Assembly: GCA_963662175.1 (NCBI GenBank)
Contig: OY759214.1
Location: forward strand, 2,046,001 to 2,110,000
Length of the DNA stretch: 64,000 nucleotides
Direction of reading: 5' to 3'
Origin: Aradus depressus
Lineage: Eukaryota; Arthropoda; Insecta; Hemiptera; Aradidae
Both the position numbers and the translations under genes were made by a program. Every line of letters begins with the position of its first letter. Position 1 is the first letter of the stretch. Below the pieces are notes generated by a model. The model was not told the DNA's origin. It did no database searches and worked only from the letters and a program-made list of their open reading frames with translations. This document shows, piece by piece, positions 1-11,348 of the stretch.

Positions 1-1958
1 GGAGAGCCTAAGTATATGAATAGTGCTAACTCATTGACTAATGGTCGAATTGTCATGAAATTTCACATGTAGTATTCCTAAAGGTCAAATAGAAATATTA
101 GGTGTGTGACGGCCCAAAATTATGAACAGGAAGGAGGGTTGTGGGGGGGCTAAATATACATATAGAGTTAGCTCATAAAAGGTTGGTCGTATTGTCACGA
201 AATTTCGCATATATTATTCCTGAAGGCCAAATAGAAAAATAAGGTGTGTGGCGTCCCGAGGTTTTGAACGGGTGGCGGGGTTGAGGGGGGGGGGGGACTA
301 AATATAAATATAGAGCTAGCTCATTAACGGTTGATCGTATTGTCATGAATCGGATTGTCATGAATTTCACATGTAGTAGTAGTAACTATGTATTCGCTGT
401 GGGGTTCACTGTTGCAAGACATTTACTAGCTGTGATGTCCAGCGTTCCTAATATCGTACTAGCTGTGGGGTTCGCTGTTGCAAAGCACCTACAAGACATT
501 TACTATCTGTGACTACCCATGTAGCATCCTTTTGAGCCCGATTGAATAATGGGCTATGTGGCGTCCCAAAATTTTGAACGGGAGGGGTGTTGTGGGGGGG
601 CCTAAGTATATAAATAGTGCTAACTCATTAACTAATGGTCGAATTGTCATGAAATTTCACATGTAGTATTTTTAAAAGCCAAATAGGAAAAAAAGGTGTG
701 TTGCGTCCCAAAGTTTTGAACGGGAGGGGAGTTGTGGGGGGGCCTAAGGATAAATATAGAGCTAGCTCATTAACGGTTGGTCGTATTGTCACGAAATTTT
801 ACATGTAGTATTCCTGAAGGCCAAATAGAAAAATAAGGTGTGTGGCGTCCCAAAAATTTGAACGGGAGGGGGGGTTGTGCGGATAGGCCTAAGTATAAAT
901 ATAGTGCTAAATCTTTAACGGTTGGTCGGATTGTCACGAAATTTCACATGTAGTATTTTTAAAAGCCAAATAGAAATATAAGGTGTGTGGCGACCCAAAG
1001 TTTGTAGAATTCCTAAAGGCCAAATAGAAATATAAGGTGTGTGGCGTCCCAATATTTTGAGCGGGAGGGGGGGTTGTGGGGGGGCCTAAATATAAATATA
1101 GTGCTAGCTCATTAAAGGTTGGTCGTATTGTCATGGAATTTCACATGTAGTATTCTTAAAAGCCAAATAGAAATATAGGGTGTATATGTCACAAAATTTT
1201 GAACGGGAGGGTGGGTTGATGGGGGCCTAAGTATAACTATAGTGATAAGTCATTAACGGATGATCGGATTGTCACGAAATTTCACATGTGGTATTCATAA
1301 AGGCCAAATAGAAAAATAGGGTGTGTGACATTTCAAAAATTTGGGAGGGGGGGGGGGGGCTAAGCATAAAAATAATGCTGAATGATTAAAGGGTAATCGG
1401 ATTGTCATGAATTTCACATGTAGTAGTAGTAACTATGTATTCACTGTGGGGTTCACTGTTGCAAGACATTTACTAGCTGTGATGTCCAGCGTTCCTAATA
1501 TCGTACTAGCTGTGGGGTCCGCCGTTGCAAAAACATACTAGCTGTGATGCCCAGCGTTTCTAACTAGGTACTAGCGGTGGGGTCCGCCGTTGCAGAACAC
1601 ATACTAGCTGTGATGCTCAGCGTTTCTAACTACGTACTAGCTGTGGTGCCCAGCGTTGCAAGGCACATACTAGCTGTGGTCACAAGCGTTCTTAAGTACG
1701 CACTGGCTAGGATGTTCAGCGATGCTAAGTATTCACTAGCTCTGGTTTCCGCCGTTGAAAGGCGCATACTAGCTGTGGTGCCCAGGGGTCCTAAAAACAT
1801 ACTAGCGTTACTACAGTTGAAGGACTATAAGCCTTATTCCGTATGAATAATTGAAAATTATAACATCATGAATGTACTGTCGAGGAACTGAATAGCCTTA
1901 TAGGAGATATTGGGAGAAACGTCAAAGTTCCCCGGGCAACGCCGGGTATTACTGCTAG
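1..1958 (+). mobile_element. Non-autonomous Helitron, 3' part (5' end outside window)
   Basis: The right end has the Helitron signature: a short GC hairpin (CCCGG...CCGGG, 1931-1946), about 8 nt, then CTAG at 1955-1958. The body is about 140-bp tandem repeats (1-1400, each with a G-run and the motif TCACATGTAGTATT) followed by a 66-bp repeat array (about 1435-1815). No Rep/helicase coding sequence is present, so it would depend on another element. The next Helitron starts at the following base with no gap. Hairpin and CTRR ends are known for Helitrons; assignment to that class is inference from these ends. Confidence 0.72.
1435..1815 (+). repeat. 66-bp minisatellite inside Helitron
   Basis: Units of two related 33-bp halves, recognisable by ACTAGCTGTGG followed by GGTCCGCCGTTGCAAGG or TGCCCAGCGTTCCTAAC. 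Related arrays lie near 2470-2795, 13775-14555 and, reversed, 23675-24455. Because 66 is a multiple of 3 and the unit lacks stops in one frame, it produces long repetitive reading frames that are not judged to be genes. Confidence 0.8.
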
Positions 1959-2940
1959 TCTATATAAATAAAGCTGAAACGGGGTGTGTTTGTTTGTTTG
2001 TTTGTTTGTTTGTATGTTTGTTCCAGCATCACGCCGAAACGGCTGGACAGATTTTTATGAAATTTCCCATGTAGCATTCTTTTGAGCCCGATTGAATAAT
2101 AGGCTATGTGGCGTCCCAAAATTTTGATCTGGAGGGGGGGTTGTAAGGGGGGCTATATAAATAGTGCTAACTCATTAACTAATGGTCGAATTGTCATGAA
2201 ATATCACATGTAGTATTTTTAAGAGCCAAAAAGGTGTGTGGCGTCCCAAAGTTTTGAACGGGAGGGGGGTTGTGGGGTAGGCGTAAATTTGAAGATAGTG
2301 ATAGATCATTTACGGATGATCGGATTGTCATGGAATTTCTTATGTAGTATTCTTGATGGCCAAATAGAAAAATATGCTATGTGACATTTTCAAAAATTGA
2401 ACAGGGGGGGGAAAGCATAAAAAAATGCTGACTGATTAAAGGGTAATCGGATTGTCATGAATTTCACATGTAGTAGTAACTATGTATTCGCTGTGGGGTC
2501 CGCTGTTGCAAGGCATTTACTAGCTGTGGTGCCCAGCGTTCCTAATATCGTACTAGCTGTGGGGTCCGCCGTCGCAAGGAACATACTAGCCGTGGTGCCC
2601 AGCGTTCCTAACTACGTACTAAATGTGGGGTCCGCCGTCGCAAGGCACATACTAGCTGTGGTGCCCAGCGTTCCTAACTTCTTACTAGCTGTGGTGCCCA
2701 GCGATGCCAAGTATTCTCTAGCTGGGGTTTCCGCCGTTGAAAGGCGCATACTAGCTGTGGTGCCCAGGGGTCTTAAAAACTTACTAGCGTTACTATAGTT
2801 GAAGGACTATAAGCCTTATTCCGTATGAATAATCGAAAATTATAACATCATGAATGTGGTGTCGAAGGATTGAATAGACTTATAGGAGATATTGGGAGAA
2901 AATTCAAAGTTCCCCGGGCAACGCCGGGTATTACTGCTAG
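1959..2940 (+). mobile_element. Non-autonomous Helitron, complete (982 bp)
   Basis: It starts with TC (TCTATATAAATAAAGC) and ends with the GC hairpin and CTAG at 2937-2940, followed by T. The 5' part has a (TTTG)n stretch and the motif TTCCAGCATCACGCC, then two about 140-bp repeats, then a 66-bp repeat array. The right flank TGTGGAATATAAG occurs uninterrupted after AAGAAA near 5672, 12244 and 12820; these paralogous empty sites place the 3' junction between A and T, as expected. It abuts the preceding copy directly. No transposition protein is encoded. Confidence 0.78.
2470..2795 (+). repeat. 66-bp minisatellite inside Helitron
   Basis: Same family as the array at 1435-1815, with about five units and the same flanks: GTAGTAACTATGTATTCGC on the left and GAAGGACTATAAGCC on the right. 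Confidence 0.8.
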
Positions 2941-2944
2941 TGTG

Positions 2945-5682
2945 GAATATAAGTGGGCTTTGAGGTACCGTTTTGACATATTTTCTGAAAAACAAATTAA
3001 TACAGCTATGTTGGTAGATAGGCAGCATCCAGAAACGAAGATGGTCAACCAAAGAAAGATTCAGATGTATCGGGAAAGTCCCATCCGAAGGACGACGTGC
3101 TCAAAGTTATTTTTATCTTCCCGATTAAAACATCTGACCCAAGTGACATGGGTAGATTTCTAAATGGCAATCCTGAGCTCGGTAAACTCCATTCTTCAAA
3201 TTTCTCGCTTTTAAACGGTTTTTAGTTTAAATATTTGTTAAAACTGATGAACAACCGAATTATCAGAATCCTACACAAAAATCGAAATAAAAATGTTTTT
3301 CGAAAAAGTTGGGCGAAATCCCATTCATCAAATTTCTCGCTTTTTAACAGTTTTTAGATTTAATATTTGTTAAAACTGATAGACAGATTCAGATATATCG
3401 GGGAAGTCTCATCCGAAGGACGACGTGCTCAAGGTTATTTTTAACCTATGTGAAATTTCAGCTACTTAGGTTTAGATACATAACATACGTCTCATTATCC
3501 AGTACCTGACATACAAAAAGGCCCTCGATCATAGCTTGAAGTCCAATCCGAAGGACGACGTGCTCAAGTTATTTTTAACCTATGTGAAATTTCAGCTACC
3601 CAGGTTTAGATACATAACATACGTCTCATTATCCAGTACCTGACATACAAAAAGGCCCTCGATCATAGCTTGAAGTCCAATCCGAAGGACGACGTGCTCA
3701 AGTTATTTTTAACGTAAATGAAATTTCAACTATCCAGGTTTAGATACGTAACATACGACTCATTATCGAGTACCCGACATACGAAAAGGCCCTCGATCAT
3801 AGCTTAAAGTCCAAACCGAAGGACGACGTGCTCAAATTTATTTTTATCTTCCCGATTAAAACATCTGACCTAATTGACTTGGCTAGATTTCCAAATGGCG
3901 ATCCTGAGCTCGGTAAACTCCATTCCTCAAATTTCTCGCTTTTAAACGGTTTTTAGATTTAATATTTGTTAAAACTGATGAACAACCGGGATATCTGAAT
4001 CCTACACAAAAATTGAAATAAAAATGTTTTTCGAAAAAAGTCGGGCTAAATACCATTCTTCAAACTTCCTGCTTTTTAACGGTTTATAGATTTAATATTT
4101 GTTAAAACTGATAGACAGATTCAGATATATCGGGAAAGTCCCATCCGAAAGACGACGTGCTCAAGGTTATTTTTAACCTATGTGAAATTTCAGCTACCCA
4201 GGTTTAGATACATAACATACGACTCATTATCCAGTACCTGACATACAAAAAGGCCCTCGATCATAGCTTGAAGTCCAATTCGAAGGACGACGTGCTCAAG
4301 TTATTTTTAACGTAAATGAAATTTCAACTACCCAGGTTTAGATACGTAACATACGACTCATTATCGAGTACCCGACATGCGAAAAGGCCCTCGATCATAG
4401 CTTGAAGTCCAATCCGAAGGACGACGTGCTCAAGTTATTTTTATCGTAAATGAAATTTCAACTACCCAGGTTTAGATACATAACATACGACTCATTATCC
4501 AGTACCTGACATACAAAAAGGCCCTCGATCATAGCTTGAAGTCCAATCCGAAGGACGACGTGCTCAAGTTATTTTTATCGTAAATGAAATTTCAACTACC
4601 CAGGTTTAGATACATAACATACGACTCATTATCCAGTACCTGACATACAAAAAGGCCCTCGATCATAGCTTGATGTCCAATCCGAAGGACGACGTGCTCA
4701 AGTTATTTTTAACGTAAATGAAATTTCAACTACCCAGGTTTAGATACATAACATACGACTCATTATCCAGTACCTGACATACAAAAAGGCCCTCGATCAT
4801 AGCTTGATGTCCAATCCGAAGGACGACGTGCTCAAGTTATTTTTATCGTAAATGAAATTTCAACTACCCAGGTTTAGATACATAACATACGACTCATTAT
4901 CCAGTACCTGACATACAAAAAGGCCCTCGATCATAGCTTGATGTCCAATCCGAAGGACGACGTGCTCAAGTTATTTTTAACGTAAATGAAATTTCAACTA
5001 CCCAGGTTTAGATACATAACATACGACTCATTATCCAGTACCTGACATACAAAAAGGCCCTCGATCATAGCTTGATGTCCAATCCGAAGGACGACGTGCT
5101 CAAGTTATTTTTAACGTAAATGAAATTTCAACTACCCAGGTTTAGATACGTAACATACGACTCATTATCGAGTACCCGACATACGAAAAGGCCCTCGATC
5201 ATAGCTTAAAGTCCAAACCGGGATATCTGAATCCTACACAAAAATTGAAATAAAAATGTTTTTCGATAAAAGTCGGACTAAATACCATTCTTCAAACTTC
5301 CTGCTTTTTAACGGTTTATAGATTTAATATTTGTTAAAACTGATAGACAGATTCAGATATATCGGGATAGTCCTATCCGAAGGACGACGTGCTCAAGGTT
5401 TTTTGAACCTAAGTGAAATTTTAGCTACCTAGGTTTAGTTACATAACATAGGACTCATTATTGAGCACCTGACGTACAAAAAGGCCCTCGATCATAGCCT
5501 AAAGTCAAATCCGAAGGACGACGTGCTCAAATTTATTTTTATCTTCCCGATTAAAATATCTGACCTAAATGCCTTGGCTAGATTTCTAAGTGGCGATCCT
5601 GAGCTCGATAGACTCCATATGTATGGTAAAATAAGTTACCGTTTGGTTCCAACTAAAATTATCAAGGAAGAAATGTGGAATA
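2945..5682 (+). repeat. 134-bp satellite derived from a SINE core
   Basis: Tandem units with a measured period of 134 bp (anchor ATCCGAAGGACGACGTGCTC at 3546, 3680, 4412, 4546 and on). Each unit carries ACTACCCAGG, TAACATACGACTCATTA, AGTACCTGACATACAAAAAGG and CGATCATAGCTTGAAGTCC. The last two blocks match the middle of the SINE at 57748-58086 (GAGTACCTGACAT and GTCCAATCCGAAGGACGAC), so the satellite is inferred to be an amplified SINE segment. Longer unit types add a segment reading CATCTGACCTAAGTGACTTG. Confidence 0.75.
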
Positions 5683-5697
5683 TAAGAGTGGGCTTTG
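5683..5697 (+). repeat. Left target-site duplication of Jockey-type LINE
   Basis: TAAGAGTGGGCTTTG, repeated exactly at 11349-11363. Other copies of this satellite segment read AAGTGGG rather than AAGAGTGGG, so both flanks share a private variant. This supports a true 15-bp target duplication. Confidence 0.75.
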
Positions 5698-6148
5698 GAG
5701 ATGGTAGTAGGAAGTTGGCAGGAGTGTTGGGTGATGTCACGTACCCTATGTTGAGCAGAACGTTTAAGGATGCTAGGAAATTTGCTAATTCAATGTTTTA
5801 TTTAACGTTTTTGTGAACTTTTGTTTGTTTAAACACGTAAACAAATTGTCTCAAGAAAATTACCTTTTTATTATTTGAAAAGTTATTTATACCCATAAAA
5901 GTGAGCAAAATTACTTACTTTTCACCCAAGTTACGGGTGAGAATGAAACCCAACATTTTTTTTTTTTTTCAGTTATGGCTTTATGCTGAGGCATATCGGC
6001 CAGCTACCACGATGATCATTTTGGAAAATTTTTCATATGCACCTTGGTTTAAGGACAAAGCAATTAAAGAAGAACATTTGAAAAAAAAAAAAAAAATTTA
6101 AAAAGCTGTAAGCAATAATTTTGAAAAGAAGCAAGATACGGACGCGCA
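5698..6148 (+). other. 5' region of the LINE, with coding-looking pieces
   Basis: The reading frame through the left duplication stays open to 5816. A pyrimidine tract ending in CAG (5959-5972) precedes another open stretch with residues such as LWLYAEAYRPATT, which ends in an A-run (6080-6096). It could be a LINE 5' UTR or a host sequence joined during reverse transcription. I do not recognise either peptide. Confidence 0.4.
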
Positions 6149-6604
6149 ATGCCCCCGAAGAGGAATGGGGCCACCCCACAACACAGTCATGAAGGCGAGC
6201 AGGAAGCCGACTCGGCCGCTGAAAAGCCGGACGCCAGAAGACCACACAGCAGAGGAGCGGAGGCACCGAACCGGCCGCGACACACCAGGGTCCCAAACCC
6301 GTCGAGCACACAACCCCGAAATACAAAACCATCACTTTCCAACTTGGGTAACATAACTCCATTCAGGTTTTGAGGGAACTTAATCCCGTGCCAGTGACCA
6401 TCACTCATACACTGATTCAAGTTTTGAGGGAACTTAATCCCGCGCCAGTGACCATCACTCATACCGTTGTTACCAATACAGTACACCGTTCTCCATGTGT
6501 GCCCGACCGACCCGGAACCCCGAGGAGCCCCAGCCGAATCCGGCACCCCAACCCACCCACCGCGCAGCCAACCGGCGCACGGTAGACCAAAGGGCGGCAA
6601 AAAC
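6149..6604 (+). pseudogene. LINE ORF1, N-terminal part (broken)
   Basis: The frame opens with MPPKRNGATPQ in GC-rich DNA unlike its surroundings, and is basic and proline-rich as is common at Gag-like N-termini. It stops at 6373. A 54-bp direct duplication (GTTTTGAGGGAACTTAATCC at 6367 and 6421) overlaps the break, and another frame continues to 6585. The link to the ORF1 remainder after 7275 is inferred from order and strand. Confidence 0.45.
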
Positions 6605-7275
6605 AGATACATAGCTAATGACATGAATATATACAAAGTTCAGACCCTGCGGCCAGCATAATTTAAAAAAGTTAACAGCGCCTCTCTGACAAGAGGGCTG
6701 TTGCAAGCAGATAAAATAGCTAGGTATGTTCGAGGAGCTGCAACTGTACTCTCTAGGTTCTCCATAAGGAGATATCTTTCTGCACTGTAATGTGGACACT
6801 GCATCACTATATGCTCCAGATCCTCGTAGCCCCCGCCGTGGCGGCAGCTAGAACTCTCACTCAGACCAATCCTATTCAGGTAGGCATTGCACAGTCCGTG
6901 GTTGCTTCTTAAATGGCATATGGTCTTACACTCAAATTTCCATGTTGCTTTGTCCCTAAACCACGGTCTGGTTCCTACATGGGGTTGAATCGACTTAAAG
7001 AAATTGCCTTTGCAAGAGGCCTGGTACCTGTCCTGCCACATTGTCAGAACGGAGGTCAGGATACCCTCCTTCAGATCGCTAGCCGGGATGTTGCCTACTA
7101 TAGGCTCCCCCCTCTCCACCGCCAGTTTTGCCAATCCGTCCACCCTCTCGTTCCCTTTAATTCCCGCGTGAGCTTTCACCCACATTAACACAACTTTTTT
7201 CTTTTGGCCAATAACCATGGCATAGTTTTCTAGTATGTCGGCTATTATGTTATCATAGATAGATAACTTGTTTGT
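6605..7275 (-). pseudogene. 5'-truncated LINE fragment: RNase H and C-terminal zinc region
   Basis: An open - strand frame holds the RNase H signature WVKAHAGIKGNERVDGLAKLA. Downstream is a CRHGGGYEDLEHIVMQC motif, the cysteine/histidine cluster seen at the C-terminus of R1/I-type LINE polyproteins. The stop is at about 6643, and a short 3' UTR ends near an A/T run at 6601-6605. It is antisense to the Jockey-type ORF1 and interrupts it. No target duplication could be fixed, so edges are approximate. Confidence 0.7.
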
Positions 7276-8618
7276 GCAACAGGAATCTAAACTCGACCGA
7301 AAAACCGGTCAACACGAAAAATGGACTCACGGATAACCTCAAAGCACGACTGAACAATACAGGTAACCCAGATCAGTCGAACTCACCCCGACTAGTGAGC
7401 CAGCCGAAGACACCCTGTCCCCCAGAAGAAGACATGGAGTTCCCAGCACTCCCGGAGTCAGCCATGCAGCTAGACGGTGAGCCCTCACCGGGGGCCAGCC
7501 ACACCCAGCCCAAGCGGAACAGGTACGCAATTCATTCCACTATACCCACGCACAACACATTCGCGCCACTCGCAGCACTCATCACCGACCAACACACTAA
7601 CGATACCACCCCACAGACCGAAAAACAACTTAAAATCCCCCCAATTTTCCTTTGTGAAGCCGACGATTTTCAAAAAGTACTGACAGACATTAAAAGTATC
7701 ACAACATCTCCCTTCGAAACAAAACAATGCCACAAAAAAATTAAAATATCCCTTATGACATCTGAAGACTTTAGGAAACTGACCAAATTTTACCAAACAA
7801 ATGACGTAAAATACTATACTTTCCTGAACCCCGAGGATAGGAAACTTTCCGTTGATGTCCGAGGGGTTCCATACTCCCTGACTGAAACCGAAATCCAAGA
7901 CGAACTAACCCCGACATACCCAGTCCAGAGTGTAACAAGGCTACTGAACAAGGACAAAGGCCCCACTCCACTGTGTGCTGTCGAGCTCCAGAATACTCCG
8001 GAGGGGAAAGCGATTTTTCAATTATCTCGTCTCTTTTACACTATAGTGACTGTCGAACCGCGGAAGAGGTCTCAACGCATTGTGCAGTGCACGAATTGCC
8101 AGCAAGTGGGACATAGCAAGAACTTCTGCCACCTTGACCCAAAATGTGTCAAGTGTGCAGGAGATCATCATTTCACAGCTTGCCCATCACGTACTCTCCA
8201 AGAGTCCCCAAAGTGCTCTAACTGTGGTGGAAGCCACCCCGCCAATTATAGAGGCTGTGAAACCTTCTTAAAACTTCTATCACGAATCACACACAGAAAA
8301 CACATACCAACCCACATTCATGACACAACAAATGCAAATCCATCTAGACTTACTCCCCAACCAGACTCAGAAAATCCTCCACAGTCACAGCAAAACATCC
8401 CCTCAGGAGCTAAATCAAACCCTTGGTTTACCCGGAGCAGACACCACACACAGACACCAGCAAGCACCCCTCATCAAACTAACCTCAACGAACAAGACCC
8501 CTCATCAAACCTATTTGACATACTACTAAATTTAATTAAACCTTTCATTCCCAAAATCAAATACTTCATTTCCACAATACTCAATAACATACTTTCTTCA
8601 AATTATGGTCAGCCCTAA
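7276..8618 (+). pseudogene. LINE ORF1, C-terminal part (Gag-like nucleocapsid)
   Basis: The frame stays open across the remaining ORF1. A Pro/Ser/Thr-rich stretch precedes a conserved Gag core (PPIFLCEADDFQKVLTDIK and VRGVPYSLTETEI), then three zinc knuckles: CTNCQQVGHSKNFC, CVKCAGDHHFTAC and CSNCGGSHPANYRGC. These bind element RNA in Jockey-type LINEs. The stop at 8618 overlaps the ORF2 start at 8605 by 14 nt, a usual arrangement. Its 5' half was separated by the nested insertion. Confidence 0.8.
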
Positions 8619-11272
8619 TTCCACAGTTGATCAAAATTTAACAATCCTAAATTGGAACGCGAATGAGTTGAAAGCAAAGCAACAGTCTTTCAGTAACCTT
8701 CTAACACGATACAACATAGACATAGTTTGCCTAACAGAAACACATTTCAAAGCGACAGACACATTCAGACTGACAGGATACGTGACATACAGACGAGACA
8801 GACAAACCCGAATAGCCTTTGGAGGAATAGCTGTTTGTGTGAAGAAAAAAATAAAGCATTCCCATCTACTTCTTCCTGAACTGGAGCACCTGGAGGCTGT
8901 CGGGATTCAACTGACACTCACCAACACCAGACGACTCAACAGCATCTCGGGATACCAACGACCAAATTTAAGAATAAAACAGACAGACCTAGAACACATT
9001 TTTACAGGAGACGAGACTGCACTTTTCGGGGACCTCAATAGCAAGCACACAATCTGGGGCTGCAGAAGAACCTATAACAATGGGGTCAGACTTTTGTCGG
9101 CCACAAACAACCTCGGTGTTCAGGTCTCAGCCCCAAACGAACCAACCTTCTACCCGTCACAACACAGATATCATCCAGACATCCTAGACATCACACTTAT
9201 AAAAAATTTCACATTCCCAATATATCACAAGACACTAACAGAACTCGATTCAGACCACGTCCCCGTCCTTAACACATTCACAGCACACAAACACTACACC
9301 GAACCGCTTCCACGACTTATAACAGGAAAAATTGATTGGAAAACTTTTCAATGGGAAATGGATCAAACTCTTGAAATTCCAATCTACTACAATCACACAG
9401 ACGACATAGACTGGACAATACAGACATTCACACAAACTGTTTACACATCTGTTCACAATGCTACATATCACCACTTCAAAGACAGACGACCACATATACA
9501 TGACTCCATTCCCACTCAAATCCTAGCACTAATTCACGATTCAAGAAGTGATATAGATAAGAGAGACCTCAATCGCTTGACCCGACGGGTGAGATGGGAG
9601 CTCGACAACCACAGAATTTGTAAGTACAGGGCTTACTTGACCGACATGACCTCCGGCGATAGTAGTCTCTGGAAAGAAACCCGACGAATTTTGAGACAAA
9701 ACACATCCTTGCCCCCACTGACAGACGGACATCACAGTGACGAGCGACGAAGACAAATGCGAAATCCTGGCAACACACCTCGAACAAAAGTACCGCACAC
9801 ACGACACTGCTAACACAGACATGAACACCACAGTACACACATATCTATCCATACCGACACAAACTGTTGAAAATTTCATCAAGTTCACCACTCCCTCAGA
9901 AATCACAACATTAATAACAAACTTAGCAAACAACAAGGCCCCCGGTGAGGATCTCATTCCGAACATAGTGCTGAAGAAGCTGCCACCCAAGAGTATAGCC
10001 TTTCTAACCGGTCTGTTCAACGCATGCCTGCGATGCAGCTATTTTCCTCGAAATTGGAAAAACGCGGTCGTAATCGTCTTCCATAAACATGGTAAGCCCA
10101 AGCAAGAGCCGGACAGCTATCGGCCTATAAGCCTTCCGAACTCGTTGTCGAAGATCTTCGAACGACTAATATTGAGAAGACTGGGTTCTCACCTGGAAAG
10201 CGCAGGAATTGTTCCAGCTCACCAGTTTGGTTTCAAACATAATCATTCATCTGTGCACCAGCTACAGAGGGTCTCGGAAAAGATTGTGAATGGTTTCGAA
10301 CAGAAGACATACACAACCTCCGTCTTTTTAGATGTAGCTTCCGCGTTCGACTCGCGTGGCATGAAGGTCTCCGCCATAAGCTGAGGAAGACATGGGCTCC
10401 ACAGTACTTGGAAAAGATCGTTGATTCCTTTTTGGAGAACAGGACGTTTTAAGTGCGGTATATCCAAGCGTAGTATTCTGGCGGGAGTGCCACATGGAGC
10501 TATCCTCAGTCCCCTCCTCTTCAGCTTATACTGCTGCGACATCCCCGAGTCATGTAATACCACTCTAGAACTATACGCAGACGACACACTACTTATGTGT
10601 CAACATGAAGACCTCCAGACAGCAGTTGACATGTTACAAACTTCTCTCAACCACGTCTCCAGCTGGTTCGCTCGATGGAAGCTTCAGTTGAACGCCAGTA
10701 AAACAAAAGCGAAGATTTTTGCCCTTCGCCGATTTTTTACAGAGGACCAGAGTAGGCTGCGGGTTGACGGACTTCTCATTCCATGGAACCCTAAAGATCA
10801 GGCTGTCCGGTACCTTGGTGTATTCTTAGACACACGGCTCACATGGAAACTTCACATCAACACAAAACTTACACAAGCATACACCCGTTTAAAACATCTC
10901 TATCCACTCATTAACCGCAACACACCCCTCAAACACTCTTGCACACTGCTCCTGTACAAAGCGTTACTTCTCCCATTGTTAACATACGCCTGTCCAATAT
11001 GGCATGGCGCCAGTCCTTCACTCACAACACGACTACAAACATTTCAAAACAAAATTCTTCGTGTGTCTCTGAATGCACCACGGTTTATCCGAAACAGCCA
11101 ACTCCATGAGGAACTGGGAGTTCCTCGGGTCACAGCCTATTTAAGGTCCTTAGTAGATAACTACCACGGAAGACTAGGCCTGTGTTCTGGAGCAGCCCAC
11201 TACAATCTCGGCCAGCCTACTCTCCACAGAAGGCTCAAACCAAGATTATACCAAGACATTATTATTAATTAA
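8605..11272 (+). pseudogene. LINE ORF2: APE endonuclease and reverse transcriptase (frameshifted)
   Basis: The first frame (8605-9740) has the endonuclease motifs LNWNANEL, CLTETHF, FGDLNSKHTIWG and SDHVPV. A frameshift near 9740 moves to the RT frame, with NNKAPGEDLIPN, YRPISLPNSLSKIFE, HQFGFK and FLDVASAFD. A second shift near 10355 and a third near 10440 follow. The last frame has GVPHGAILSPLLFSLY, the catalytic YADDT, and a thumb ending PRLYQDIIIN at 11272. The protein would nick DNA and prime cDNA synthesis; this copy cannot make it. Confidence 0.85.
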
Positions 11273-11348
11273 TTTCATTTCATATTTTCCATTTTATACT
11301 TTGTGTGAAGAACCAAGATGTTCTGGTCCAAATAAAGTGTGTTGTTGT

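Larger units (their letters stand above)
5698..11348 (+). mobile_element. Jockey-type non-LTR retrotransposon, decayed and nested
   Basis: Order is a 5' region (5698-6148), ORF1 (Gag-like, zinc knuckles), ORF2 (endonuclease and reverse transcriptase), then a short 3' UTR with AATAAAG and a GTTGTTGTT end. It is flanked by the 15-bp duplication TAAGAGTGGGCTTTG. ORF1 is split by a reversed LINE fragment (about 6605-7275), and ORF2 has at least three frameshifts, so the copy is dead. Clade assignment rests on ORF1 with three CCHC-like fingers, an APE-type endonuclease, and RT without RNase H. Confidence 0.8.

Noticed and set aside
3546..5220. Array with regular spacing resembling CRISPR
   Set aside because: Units are contiguous 134-bp repeats without unique spacers, in a eukaryotic genome, and derive from a SINE.
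6187..6636. 149-residue - strand frame
   Set aside because: Shadow of the GC-rich LINE ORF1 region on the other strand; no family resemblance.
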